A stretch of 10,319 bases of DNA from assembly GCA_946887155.1 (NCBI GenBank), contig CAMPKM010000075.1, positions 1-10,319 of the forward strand, given 5' to 3'. Source of the DNA: an uncultured Gemmatimonadota bacterium (GTDB lineage Bacteria > Gemmatimonadota > Gemmatimonadetes > Gemmatimonadales > Gemmatimonadaceae). The notes beneath the pieces are model-generated. The model did no database searches and was not told the DNA's origin. It saw only the letters and a list, made by a program, of their open reading frames with translations. The position numbers and the translations under genes were made by a program. Positions 1-6,998 of the stretch are shown here, piece after piece. The stretch's first letter is position 1. Every line of letters starts with the position of its first letter.

Positions 1-596
1 ACTTGTGGCTGATCGAGAACCTCGCCAACCCACACCTGCTCGTCGCGAGCCAGAACGGCGATGCCTTCCGAGGGCTCCGAGCCAGCATCGCAAAGGAGTC
101 GACCCCGCGCGCGTACCACGCGCACCAGCTCCGATATGAACGCTGGCGTTTGACGCGTTGTATCACTTGCCGCGGCTCGCAACGAATGGTCGGCGACAGG
201 AATCCGGTCGCCGACCATTATGCCGACGCACTTTTCACCGCGGCTCGCTCCATCCACGACCAGGCACGTGACGTCGACCTCGTCGCTGAGCGACTCGGCT
301 GCGCCTGCATAACGACCCGACAGCAGTACGACGCCGCCCGGGTCACCGAGATTGAGCAGCGCCCGGACACGAGCGATCTCGTCAGGCGTTACCGGTTCCG
401 GAACAACCGCAGGTTCACCGCCACCGGTCCGGAAATCGATCACACCATCGCCGATCGGATAACGTGCCCGGCAGAACGGACAGCCGAGCAGACCCCGGTC
501 CACTCGCTGGCCGCGCCATGCGTCGACGGAGAGAACGAGCGCAGTCTCCTCGTGATCGACGGGACAGCGAAGGATATCGACGAGTGAGAGCAGCAC
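1..596 (-). CDS. Trm112-like zinc-knuckle protein with methyltransferase-like remainder, partial
   Basis: The reading frame is open on the minus strand from a GTG at 594-596 to the window edge, about 198 codons, so the C-terminus is missing. No other start codon lies between this GTG and the upstream in-frame stop. Residues 1-55 resemble a Trm112p-type zinc-binding domain: LRCPVDHEE near residue 10 and GCPFCRARYPIGDGVIDF from residue 38. Visible candidate ligands are C11, H15, C39 and C42; the usual second Cys of the first knuckle is absent. Residues 80-195 look like a worn-down Rossmann-type methyltransferase: a hydrophobic strand with glycines (GGVVLLSGRYAG) and a later ELVRVVRARGRLL stretch, with no clear SAM-binding motif. 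It starts 13 nt after the dehydrogenase stop, so it is probably co-transcribed. Its function is not known. The plus-strand frame here is a shadow. Confidence 0.7.
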   Translation of the reverse strand, partial: MLLSLVDILRCPVDHEETALVLSVDAWRGQRVDRGLLGCPFCRARYPIGDGVIDFRTGGGEPAVVPEPVTPDEIARVRALLNLGDPGGVVLLSGRYAGAAESLSDEVDVTCLVVDGASRGEKCVGIMVGDRIPVADHSLRAAASDTTRQTPAFISELVRVVRARGRLLCDAGSEPSEGIAVLARDEQVWVGEVLDQPQ

Positions 597-609
597 GCTT
601 CGCGATCCG

Positions 610-1407
610 TCAGCTGCGACTCAGGCGCAGCTCGTCGATGTTCACGTCCTCATTCCGGGTGAGGACAAACAACACCGCGTCGGCGACGGCCTCAGGCCGG
701 AGCATCATGGCGCGCGGCGTAAAGCCGGGCCGCGTGTCCGGATCGATCGCATCCCATATCGTGGTATCGACCGGGCCAGGTGAGATCAGCGACATCCGGA
801 CGCCGGAGCCGCGGAATTCCTCACGCATCACTTCGTGCATGGCGCGCGCCGCGAACTTGCTCGCGCCATACGCCACGTTGCCGGGCAGTGACATCCTATC
901 GGCAACCGATCCAATCGTGACCACGTGCCCGGAGCGCCGCCTCCGCATCGCCAGCAACAGCGGATGTGCCAGGCGGTACGGTCCCAGGAGATTCACCTGG
1001 ATCGTGTCCTGCAGCTCCGATGGCGGCGTTTCGCCGACCGGCGCGAGTGGAAATACACCGGCCGCCTGGACGAGTGCATCGGGCGGGCCATGGCAGGCCT
1101 CGGTGATTGCGTCCACGGCGCCATCGATCTCCGACGGCCGCGAGAGGTTGCACGGCACCGCGGTAGCCGAGTAGCCGAGTGATGCAACGGCTTCATCGAG
1201 CCGGGAGCTGGCGCGGGCCAGACAGAGAACTTTGGCCCCGGCTGACGACAACGCGCGCGCAATCGCGAGGCCGATCCCTCGTGAGGCGCCTGTGACTACG
1301 ACAGAGAACTGGGTGAGGTTTGGGATGGTCGGAGTGGTAGTCGTAATTGGTTGTTGGTTATTGGAACTGCTACGAGTACGGGAACCGATACGGGTAGGTC
1401 GTATCAC
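610..1407 (-). CDS. Short-chain dehydrogenase/reductase (SDR), possible pterin reductase
   Basis: A classical SDR of 265 codons. The cofactor motif TGASRGIG is at residues 39-46, followed by QAAG (114-117) in place of NNAG, the structural Asn in VNLLG (N139), and the catalytic set S167, Y180 and K184 (YGASK). SPGPVDT is at 209-215. Basic residues after the second strand (LARASSR) favour NADP(H), by family knowledge. The GTG start overlaps the PTPS stop by 4 nt (GTGA), which suggests translational coupling. The fold begins near residue 34; the first 33 residues are Ser/Thr/Asn/Gln-rich, and no in-frame ATG, GTG or TTG lies between them and the fold, so this start is the only one. Sepiapterin reductase is an SDR, and coupling to PTPS makes a pterin substrate plausible. 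The sequence itself supports only a generic SDR. Confidence 0.9.
   Translation of the reverse strand: MIRPTRIGSRTRSSSNNQQPITTTTPTIPNLTQFSVVVTGASRGIGLAIARALSSAGAKVLCLARASSRLDEAVASLGYSATAVPCNLSRPSEIDGAVDAITEACHGPPDALVQAAGVFPLAPVGETPPSELQDTIQVNLLGPYRLAHPLLLAMRRRRSGHVVTIGSVADRMSLPGNVAYGASKFAARAMHEVMREEFRGSGVRMSLISPGPVDTTIWDAIDPDTRPGFTPRAMMLRPEAVADAVLFVLTRNEDVNIDELRLSRS
1347..1364 (+). repeat. TTGGTTR heptamer run inside the SDR 5' end
   Basis: On the plus strand the motif TTGGTTG, TTGGTTA, TTGG runs in tandem (2.6 units of 7 bp). It is poorer in GC than its surroundings and on the minus strand encodes the Asn/Gln-rich stretch near residue 17 of the dehydrogenase. It looks like intergenic sequence that has been absorbed into the reading frame. 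Confidence 0.5.
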
Positions 1408-1817
1408 TCACCGGTGTATTCCACGCGGTTGTTTTCGCTCTCCCATAGCCGAAGTAACGCAAGCTCGGCTGGTGCAATCGCGGGTTGAAGAATCTTCCAG
1501 ATACCAACGACAAGATTTTCCGTCGTCGGAATGATGCCGTGCATGAATTCGACGTCGAGGTTCAGGTTGCGATGGTCCACCTTGTCGACGATCTCCTTCG
1601 TCACGACCTCCTTGAGCCGGGCGAGGTCCAGGACATAGCCCGTCCTCTGCTCCACCTGGCCACGCACTGATACCTCGAGCACGTAGTTGTGGCCGTGCCA
1701 GTTCGGGTTGTTGCATTTCCCGAACAGCCGCGCATTCTCGAAGTCGCTCAGTTCAGGATTGTGAACGCGATGGGCAGCGTTGAACGTCAGGCGACGTACC
1801 ACAGTGACGATTGGCAT
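1404..1817 (-). CDS. 6-pyruvoyl-tetrahydropterin synthase / QueD-family protein
   Basis: A 137-aa protein, the usual length of the PTPS/QueD family, which acts on dihydroneopterin triphosphate. The zinc ligands are visible as H16 (FNAAHRVHN), H41 and H43 (HGH), with the catalytic Cys C35 in FGKCNNPNWHGHNY. The C-x5-HGH spacing and surrounding residues match animal-type PTPS rather than the C-x3-HGH of typical QueD. The other catalytic residues are also present: D81-H82 in KVDHRNLNLDV, TTEN at 98-101 and E126 in LWESENNRVEYTGE. The frame stays open upstream to 1979, but those 54 residues cross the terminator hairpin and show no family similarity, so I start at the ATG giving MPIVTVVRRLTFNAAH. 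No clear ribosome-binding site precedes it. The stop overlaps the dehydrogenase start. Queuosine synthesis (QueD) remains the alternative role. Confidence 0.9.
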   Translation of the reverse strand: MPIVTVVRRLTFNAAHRVHNPELSDFENARLFGKCNNPNWHGHNYVLEVSVRGQVEQRTGYVLDLARLKEVVTKEIVDKVDHRNLNLDVEFMHGIIPTTENLVVGIWKILQPAIAPAELALLRLWESENNRVEYTGE

Positions 1818-1866
1818 TTTTGGCGGGCGAGCAGGAAAGGAAGATATGTTCTTGAACCTGAAGTCC

Positions 1867-1900
1867 AAAAAAAACGAGGGGCCCGTTTCCAGGCCCCTCG
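1867..1900 (-). terminator. Intrinsic terminator between the structured RNA and PTPS
   Basis: A perfect 9-bp inverted repeat, CGAGGGGCC at 1875-1883 and GGCCCCTCG at 1892-1900, encloses an 8-nt loop. On the minus strand it is followed directly by eight T (the A run 1867-1874 on the plus strand). There is no T run on the other side, so it works only for leftward transcription. It lies 49 nt before the PTPS start codon and downstream of a strong minus-strand promoter, so it either ends a small RNA or acts as an attenuator. Confidence 0.93.
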
Positions 1901-2081
1901 CGCAGTTGGAACGAAGAGTGTTTTTTGAAGCCCGAACGATAGGTGTAAGGCCCTCACCCTGCTTCCGCCTTCCCCGCACTGGGGCATGACGTGGACTGAG
2001 ATGTCGGGTCCCCTCGTTGGACTTGTTGGCTCAAAAAATCGGTCTCTTCGCCCCTATCTGGAATCCATCATCGATTATCGC
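1867..2081 (-). ncRNA. Putative structured small RNA or terminating leader upstream of PTPS
   Basis: About 215 nt lie between a near-consensus promoter and a perfect intrinsic terminator, with no credible gene on either strand. The transcript can fold into a long rod. GGGGCGAAGAG (minus strand of 2044-2054) pairs with CTCTTCGTTCC (1908-1918) over 11 bp including two G-U. TTTTTTGAGCC (2028-2038) pairs with GGCTTCAAAAAA (1921-1932) with one bulge. AACGA (2014-2018) pairs with TCGTT (1935-1939). TCTCA pairs with TGAGG, and a GCCCC/GGGG hairpin lies near the tip. Length, rod shape and own promoter would fit a 6S-like RNA. Position just before PTPS would equally fit a riboswitch or attenuator. It matches no class I can name with confidence. 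The start is inferred as about 7 nt past the -10 box. Confidence 0.6.
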
Positions 2082-2087
2082 TGGCGC

Positions 2088-2116
2088 ATATTACGGGCGC
2101 GCCTTTCACCGGTCAA
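2088..2116 (-). promoter_or_regulatory. Sigma70-type promoter for the structured RNA
   Basis: On the minus strand, a -35 box TTGACC (2111-2116) is separated by exactly 17 bp from a -10 box TAATAT (2088-2093), five of six matches at each box to TTGACA/TATAAT. Transcription would start near 2081 and run left into the structured RNA. This is the best promoter in the window and it stands out in GC-rich DNA. The -35 box is only 15 bp from the start codon of the divergent small membrane-protein gene. Confidence 0.8.
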
Positions 2117-2131
2117 ATCGGATAACGCCTT

Positions 2132-2308
2132 ATGGACGTCGGTCTGCTCGCTGCAATTCTGTTGCTGGTCCTGTGGGCCGTGGGAACATTTTTCTTTGAC
2201 GCTCCCGGCTGGATCACGCTCGCGCTCAGCGTCGGCATCTTCCTCCTCATCTGGCGCGTCGTGGCGCGAACCACCGCCGGATCAACGACGAACCGGCTCA
2301 CGAAGTAA
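2132..2308 (+). CDS. Small membrane protein, 58 aa
   Basis: The only credible plus-strand gene. It starts with ATG at 2132 and encodes MDVGLLAAILLLVLWAVG, then two hydrophobic segments (about residues 4-21 and 28-45) joined by a short FFDAPGW turn, and a basic Thr/Ser-rich tail ending RLTK. It is expected to be a two-helix inner-membrane hairpin. This resembles the short DUF5670-like membrane proteins common in soil bacteria; the family assignment is from memory and weak. A GGAT lies 11 nt before the start, so the ribosome-binding site is poor. The gene converges on the acetyltransferase with an 18-bp gap and diverges from the RNA promoter. No function can be assigned. Confidence 0.7.
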   Translation: MDVGLLAAILLLVLWAVGTFFFDAPGWITLALSVGIFLLIWRVVARTTAGSTTNRLTK

Positions 2309-2326
2309 CAGGTTCCTGCGCCGCTC

Positions 2327-3301
2327 CTAGATTTCCCAGTTGGAATACACCACGCCCGACGATGCGACGGGCTCGGGATGACTCGCCTGCGCCATGCGCA
2401 AGTCGGTCCATCGCACGCGTCCGCCTAGCGAGACCAGCCGGCGGTATGCATCGGGGTAATCGCCCTGGGCGCGAATGGCCAATCGCCTGGTGCCGGTACG
2501 ACGCGCAGCCACCGCCAGCAGGCGAACGAGTTCATCGAGGTCTTCCTCGCGCTGAACGACCAGCTTGAGGACACGCAGCTCCTCGCGCGCGCGACCCTCC
2601 ACGAGCGGCACCGAATGAAAGATCGCGAACCCGTGCAAGTGGCCCGCGCGTTCGAGCAGCACGGTGTCGCCCAGGCCCAGTTCGTTCGTCAGGCGGATCT
2701 CGCGCGAGTAGTCGTACCCGGGAATCCGCGACGCGGTCAGTGTCCGGCAGGCATCGATGAGGTCGTCGCGGGTGCGGGCAGGCAACCGGGATAGCTGCGC
2801 CAGTGGGGCATCGTTATGCGCCGCCTCGGCGGTCACCGTGATCGTCAATCGCGCCGGCACGAAGCCAAGCGTCGAGTAGAAGCCGATATTGTCCATCGTG
2901 CGTGGCATCGTCTCGAGACCGATCACAGTCGTCTGCCGCGCGGCCAGCCAATCCACGCCGGCCCGCACGATACTCTTGCCCAGGCCGACGCCCTGCCACT
3001 CGGGATGCACGGCCAGCGGTCCCATCCAGCCTTCCGCACCCGACGCGTGGACGATGTTGAACGCAATCACGTCACCATGCTCGTTGCGCCAGACCAACGC
3101 TCCGCCGTCGGCATCGTCCATGGCATAACGCCAGATGACCGGATTGAGCTGCGGAACCCGGACGCCCGTCATGCCATCCTTTCGGTATCGCTCGGTGAAG
3201 GCGTCGCTGAAGACGCGATTCAGCTCGCCAATATCGGCATGAGTCGCCGGTTCAGGACCGACGGCGTCGGCGCCGCGGCGCGGTGGACGGGCAAGCGTCA
3301 C
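2327..3301 (-). CDS. GNAT-family N-acetyltransferase
   Basis: A 324-aa protein with one clear GNAT domain at about residues 17-150. It has the acetyl-CoA pyrophosphate-binding loop QGVGLGKS (103-110) after the strand WMGPLAVHP, and the following helix-strand motif ending NIGFYSTLGF. The C-terminal half (about 165-310) lacks that loop but shows similar alternation and ends in a domain with DLDELVRLLAVAARRTG, so it may be a degenerate second GNAT domain. The acceptor substrate is unknown. The GTG start overlaps the Rad50 stop by 4 nt (GTGA), making it the last gene of the mre11-rad50 operon. Whether it modifies a repair protein or is merely a passenger cannot be told from sequence. Confidence 0.85.
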   Translation of the reverse strand: MTLARPPRRGADAVGPEPATHADIGELNRVFSDAFTERYRKDGMTGVRVPQLNPVIWRYAMDDADGGALVWRNEHGDVIAFNIVHASGAEGWMGPLAVHPEWQGVGLGKSIVRAGVDWLAARQTTVIGLETMPRTMDNIGFYSTLGFVPARLTITVTAEAAHNDAPLAQLSRLPARTRDDLIDACRTLTASRIPGYDYSREIRLTNELGLGDTVLLERAGHLHGFAIFHSVPLVEGRAREELRVLKLVVQREEDLDELVRLLAVAARRTGTRRLAIRAQGDYPDAYRRLVSLGGRVRWTDLRMAQASHPEPVASSGVVYSNWEI

Positions 3302-5760
3302 GCAGACGCTCCGGCGGAGAGCATTTCCTCCTGCAGGTCTTCGTAGTCGGGAAGGCTGCCCAGGTCCTTCATTCGTACGACAGAGTTGCCCGTCAAGTCG
3401 TCGAGTGACACGAGAACCTGATGGTCCATGTCGTCTCTCGTCGCTTCGATGTGCGTCAGCACGATGACCTGCTCGAACCGGGTAAGCAGGTGTCGAAGCA
3501 ACCCCACCACGCGCAGCCGGCGGTCTTCATCCAGGGAGCCGAAGATCTCGTCAAGGATCAACAGGCCGAACGCATGGCCGGAACGGTCGGCAATCATGCG
3601 GGAGATCGCGAGCCGCAACGCGAGATTGAGGACATCTTCTTCACCACCCGAAATCACCGGTTTCGCAATGCCGCTTTCACTCAGCGTGACATTGTAGTCG
3701 GCGTCAATGTCCAACTCGCGATAACGGCCATCAGTCAGCTCGTCGAGATAGTCGCTCGCCAACGCCGAAAGTTCCGGGCGGAGTTGCAGGTTGAGGTCGG
3801 TTCGCAGCTCCGTATACGCACGATCGAGCTCGTCATGCAGCCGCCGCTCCGACTCCAGCCTCGTATACCGTTCCTGCTTTTGTTCCAGGTCGAGCCGGTC
3901 ACGCTCCGCCGTTGCCGCCGCTTCACCAGAACGCGTTTCCTCGGCCGTTGCCGCCTGCAGTTCGAGTTCTGCGTGTCGCAGTGTTGCCAGCGCACTCTCG
4001 TACGCTGTGCGGGTGCGCTGGAGTTCGTCCTCCGAGAATTTCGTGTCGCGGTAACGAGCCTGGAGGTCGTCGGCCTTGCGACGTTCCTCGACCAGTCTCG
4101 CACTCACCGCCTCATGTTCCGCGCGTTGCTCGGCTTCGCGGTCGATCCGCGCACTGAGGCGCGTGGCCTGCTCGTTCAGTGGGCTGAGCCGGTCGAGCTC
4201 ACGTTCCAGTTCGGCGTGACGGCGCTCATCGAATCCGGTCGGGATGCTTCGCAGTTCGATCGAGAGTTGCTCGTGCCGCTGTTCCTTGGCCAGCAAATCC
4301 CGGCCTGACGCCAGCAGGTCCTGGGCAGCCGCCTGCGACCGCGCGAGTTGCCGTTCCAGCTCGCTGATCTGCAGGCGCATCGCCTTGCGTTGTTCATCAG
4401 CCTGACGGAACTCGGCTTCCATCGCGTCGAGCTGGTCGAGCCGCGTCTTGTAGTACTTCCCGTTGACCGTGATCGTCTCGAGCTGCTCCTCCAGTGACTC
4501 GTGAACGTCGCGGAAATGCTCACCGAGCCCACGCTGACACATCGGGCAGACCCCATCTTCACCCAGCTCGACGATCTTGTCGAAGTGATCCTTTGTTTCC
4601 TGGTACTGTGTTCGCAGCGCCTCGCGCTTCGTGATTGCTTCCTGCCGGTCACGAACCCAGTCGGTTCGCCGGGCGTCCAGTCGAGCCGTTGCTGCCTCGA
4701 GTTCGGCCGCGCGCAACTTGAGCTGTGCGGAAATGCCTTCCGCCTGTGCGGCCAGGTGAGCGACGGCCGACTGGCGCTCGCGAACCGTCGTCAGTTCCTC
4801 GCCCAGGGTACGGAGCGAGTCGACGAGTGTGCGCCGCCGGCCTTCTTCGCGCGACAGCGCGTCCAGCATGTGGTACTCGCCCTGGATCTCGCTCAACGGG
4901 GCCAGTTGCGTGGCGATCAGTTCCAGTTCGGCGCGAGCGACGTCGATCTCCGCCAGCTCTTTCGTCAGGCGGTCCATCTCCCTGCCTGACGATTCCGCCG
5001 CCTGCTCGGCGAGACGGAGCTCGGCCAGCAACTGCTGCACGGCCTCGCGATTCTTCTGCGCCGCTTCCCACTGCGGAGCCAGCGCGGCCAGCGTGCCGCC
5101 CGCCTGCCGTTGCATCTTTTCCGCGGCCTTGCGACGGCGCTGCGCTTCCTTGCAGAGGGCCGCGGTTTCCTTCAACGCATCGGCGACACGTTGTGCATCG
5201 GGCATCAGCTCCCGGACCGCCGTGATCTCGCCGTTCAGCTCCTTGCGCCGATCGCGAGCCAGTCCCTGGGCAGCGCGAATCCGATCGTACCCGAGCACCC
5301 GCGACAGGAACTGCGCGCGTTCCGATGGCTTCATTGCCGCCATCACCGCCAGTTCCTTCTGGCTGGTGAAATACGTCTGGAAGAACTCCGCCCGCGTCAT
5401 GCCCAGCAAGCGGGTGAGCTTGTCGGACACGTCGGTGATCGTCGAAGCGATCGGGGCGCCGCCGCCATCCTGGTACAATTCGGCGTTGCTCATGCTCCGG
5501 ACGACGCGATAGCGATGTCCGCGAAGCTCGAAGTCGAGCTCTACCCGGACCGGCTGGCGGGGTCCGGCGCGCAGGTTGCGAATCGAGTCACGGGTGCCGC
5601 GGGCCGCCGCCTGTCCGTAGAGGGCCCAGGCGATGGCTTCCAGTATCGTGCTCTTCCCGGCCCCGTTAGGCCCGATGATACCGGTCAGGCCGAGGTCGAA
5701 ATCGATGCGCGTCTCCGCGTGCTGGCGGAAGTTCGTCAGTTGAAGGCTGTTGAGCCTCAT
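3298..5760 (-). CDS. sbcC: Rad50/SbcC-type SMC-like ATPase
   Basis: An 820-aa DNA-repair ATPase that partners Mre11 at double-strand breaks. The N-terminal half-ATPase carries Walker A GPNGAGKST (residues 30-38) and a Q-loop Gln in FTSQKEL (Q134). Two long coiled coils (about 170-395 and 415-665) flank the zinc hook CPMC at 405-408, almost exactly mid-protein. The C-terminal half-ATPase has signature SGGEEDVLNLALRLA (from 704), Walker B LLILDE (733-738), D-loop SLDE (742-745) and switch His H770. The signature has Glu where many relatives have Arg/Lys. Length is closer to archaeal Rad50 than to the roughly 1,050-aa E. coli SbcC. The ATG start overlaps the Mre11 stop by 4 nt (ATGA), so the two subunits are translationally coupled. 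Confidence 0.95.
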   Translation of the reverse strand: MRLNSLQLTNFRQHAETRIDFDLGLTGIIGPNGAGKSTILEAIAWALYGQAAARGTRDSIRNLRAGPRQPVRVELDFELRGHRYRVVRSMSNAELYQDGGGAPIASTITDVSDKLTRLLGMTRAEFFQTYFTSQKELAVMAAMKPSERAQFLSRVLGYDRIRAAQGLARDRRKELNGEITAVRELMPDAQRVADALKETAALCKEAQRRRKAAEKMQRQAGGTLAALAPQWEAAQKNREAVQQLLAELRLAEQAAESSGREMDRLTKELAEIDVARAELELIATQLAPLSEIQGEYHMLDALSREEGRRRTLVDSLRTLGEELTTVRERQSAVAHLAAQAEGISAQLKLRAAELEAATARLDARRTDWVRDRQEAITKREALRTQYQETKDHFDKIVELGEDGVCPMCQRGLGEHFRDVHESLEEQLETITVNGKYYKTRLDQLDAMEAEFRQADEQRKAMRLQISELERQLARSQAAAQDLLASGRDLLAKEQRHEQLSIELRSIPTGFDERRHAELERELDRLSPLNEQATRLSARIDREAEQRAEHEAVSARLVEERRKADDLQARYRDTKFSEDELQRTRTAYESALATLRHAELELQAATAEETRSGEAAATAERDRLDLEQKQERYTRLESERRLHDELDRAYTELRTDLNLQLRPELSALASDYLDELTDGRYRELDIDADYNVTLSESGIAKPVISGGEEDVLNLALRLAISRMIADRSGHAFGLLILDEIFGSLDEDRRLRVVGLLRHLLTRFEQVIVLTHIEATRDDMDHQVLVSLDDLTGNSVVRMKDLGSLPDYEDLQEEMLSAGASA

Positions 5761-6950
5761 GCCGGTTCCACCGGCGGGGCCAGCGACTCCTGCTCGTACG
5801 ACTCCGCGCCTTTCAGGTAGCGCAGTCCCAGGTCGACCAGTCCGTCCCTGGAGACGCCCGGAGGCAGCGTGCGGGCGAAGAGCCAGTCGCGTACCGTGTC
5901 CTGGAGCGACGCCCGGCGGCCCGCGGCATCGCTCCCCGTCTGGCGTTGAAACACCGGGGGGCGAAGGTCGAACTGGAAGGACAGGGCGGCCCGCTTGAGC
6001 TCACGCTGCAGGCGCGGATCGAGTTCGCGGGAAACATGTCGTGGAATGTCGGTGATGGTCTGCCTGACGATGAGGTCAGCAATGCCATCCCGCTGGGCCG
6101 CCACGTTGTCCCGGATCGTCGCATCGACCTCGAGCGCGCTCATGCCCTGGGCGGAAAACGGCCGCAGGTTGACGAGCCGCCGGGCCGGCGGGAGGTCGTG
6201 GAACTTCCGGCGCTTCGCCGCCAGGTCGTATTCGACGATCCCCTTTCCCCTGACCCGGCTTTCCTGCTCCTCCTGCAGCTCGCCCCAGATGTTGAAACTG
6301 GTGTACTCGATGGCGCCGGAATACGACGCGTTAGGCGCCAGCGACCGGTACACATGGTACTCGCCCATCGCCACATACGACCAGCGAGCGTACCCGATCT
6401 CGTCCGGGTCGACCTGGAGGGCGGCGCGCTCGGTATCGGCCGACGCCAGCGGGATGATCCCTCGAAGCTCGGAGTGCATGACGAGCACGTTGTGCCCGAA
6501 CGCTGTATCCGGATTGAGCGACGGGCGGGCGCCCATCGTGTACGGCACCGCCAGTACCGAGAGGTCCCGTTCGGGAAAGCTCAGTCGTTTCGCTTCCGCG
6601 TCGACGACGTGAATGCCGAGCGGCAGGAAGAGCCGCAGGATGCACACGGTTTCGGAAGACCGGGGAGCGTCATGATTGCCCGCGACGATGACGACGATCG
6701 TGTCCGGGAGGGCGCGCACCAGCCGTGAGAACTGCGTGAACGCGAGCAGGATCGCCGGATTGGGCGGCCGCACGTTGTGAAACACGTCGCCGGCCATGAC
6801 GACGAGATCCGGCTTCAGCTCGATGACCTTGTCGATCGCGCTCCGGAATACCGATGCAACGTCGGCCTCCCGCTGGTTGATACCGGCGGCAGTCTGCCGC
6901 TGGAACTGGCGGTAACCGAGGTGGAGGTCGGAGAGGTGGACTAGGCGCAC
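5757..6950 (-). CDS. sbcD: Mre11/SbcD-type DNA-repair exonuclease
   Basis: A calcineurin-like phosphoesterase that forms the nuclease subunit with Rad50/SbcC. From the GTG at 6950 it has 397 residues and starts VRLVHLSDLHLGY, as Mre11/SbcD proteins do. A TTG 8 codons upstream (6974) is the alternative; neither has a clear ribosome-binding site. Metal-binding motifs are D8 and H10 (SDLH), D55 (AGDVFHN), N92-H93 (GNHD) and H159 (MHSE). The usual GHxH reads GEYH (196-199), so one metal-ligand His is Glu. The C-terminal part (about 280-397) should contain the Rad50-binding segment, including SLQDTVRDWLFAR. The gene leads an operon with rad50 and the acetyltransferase. Confidence 0.94.
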   Translation of the reverse strand: MRLVHLSDLHLGYRQFQRQTAAGINQREADVASVFRSAIDKVIELKPDLVVMAGDVFHNVRPPNPAILLAFTQFSRLVRALPDTIVVIVAGNHDAPRSSETVCILRLFLPLGIHVVDAEAKRLSFPERDLSVLAVPYTMGARPSLNPDTAFGHNVLVMHSELRGIIPLASADTERAALQVDPDEIGYARWSYVAMGEYHVYRSLAPNASYSGAIEYTSFNIWGELQEEQESRVRGKGIVEYDLAAKRRKFHDLPPARRLVNLRPFSAQGMSALEVDATIRDNVAAQRDGIADLIVRQTITDIPRHVSRELDPRLQRELKRAALSFQFDLRPPVFQRQTGSDAAGRRASLQDTVRDWLFARTLPPGVSRDGLVDLGLRYLKGAESYEQESLAPPVEPA

Positions 6951-6998
6951 TCTATGGTCTCGCGAGTGCTGCAAGATACGTCAGCGCGGTACTCGCGG

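Noticed and set aside
3..587. Plus-strand open frame of 194 codons at the left end
   Set aside because: Its translation has no recognisable fold, while the opposite strand encodes a zinc-knuckle protein; it is a shadow.
1829..1868. Possible weak promoter for PTPS after the terminator (TTGGAC about 16 nt before TATCTT on the minus strand)
   Set aside because: Only 3 of 6 and 4 of 6 matches; not strong enough to list, though it would weaken the attenuator reading if real.
1818..1979. Upstream extension of the PTPS frame by 54 codons
   Set aside because: It runs through the intrinsic terminator and structured RNA and has no similarity to the family; the internal ATG gives the standard N-terminus.
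1940..2000. Cobalamin riboswitch, suggested by CGGGGAAGGC on the minus strand
   Set aside because: The conserved GCCACTG partner and the upstream CCCCCGCAACTGT-type core are absent, so the match is probably chance.
1921..2040. SRP RNA (4.5S-like), suggested by GGAAGCAG and a rod-like fold on the minus strand
   Set aside because: The invariant helix-8 core with its short GGAA tetraloop between GUCAGG-like and AGCAG sides is not formed; about 13 nt stand where the tetraloop should be.
3421..4308. Long plus-strand open frame of 295 codons inside rad50
   Set aside because: It is antisense to the conserved Rad50 coiled coil and ATPase half; GC-rich codon use makes such shadows common.
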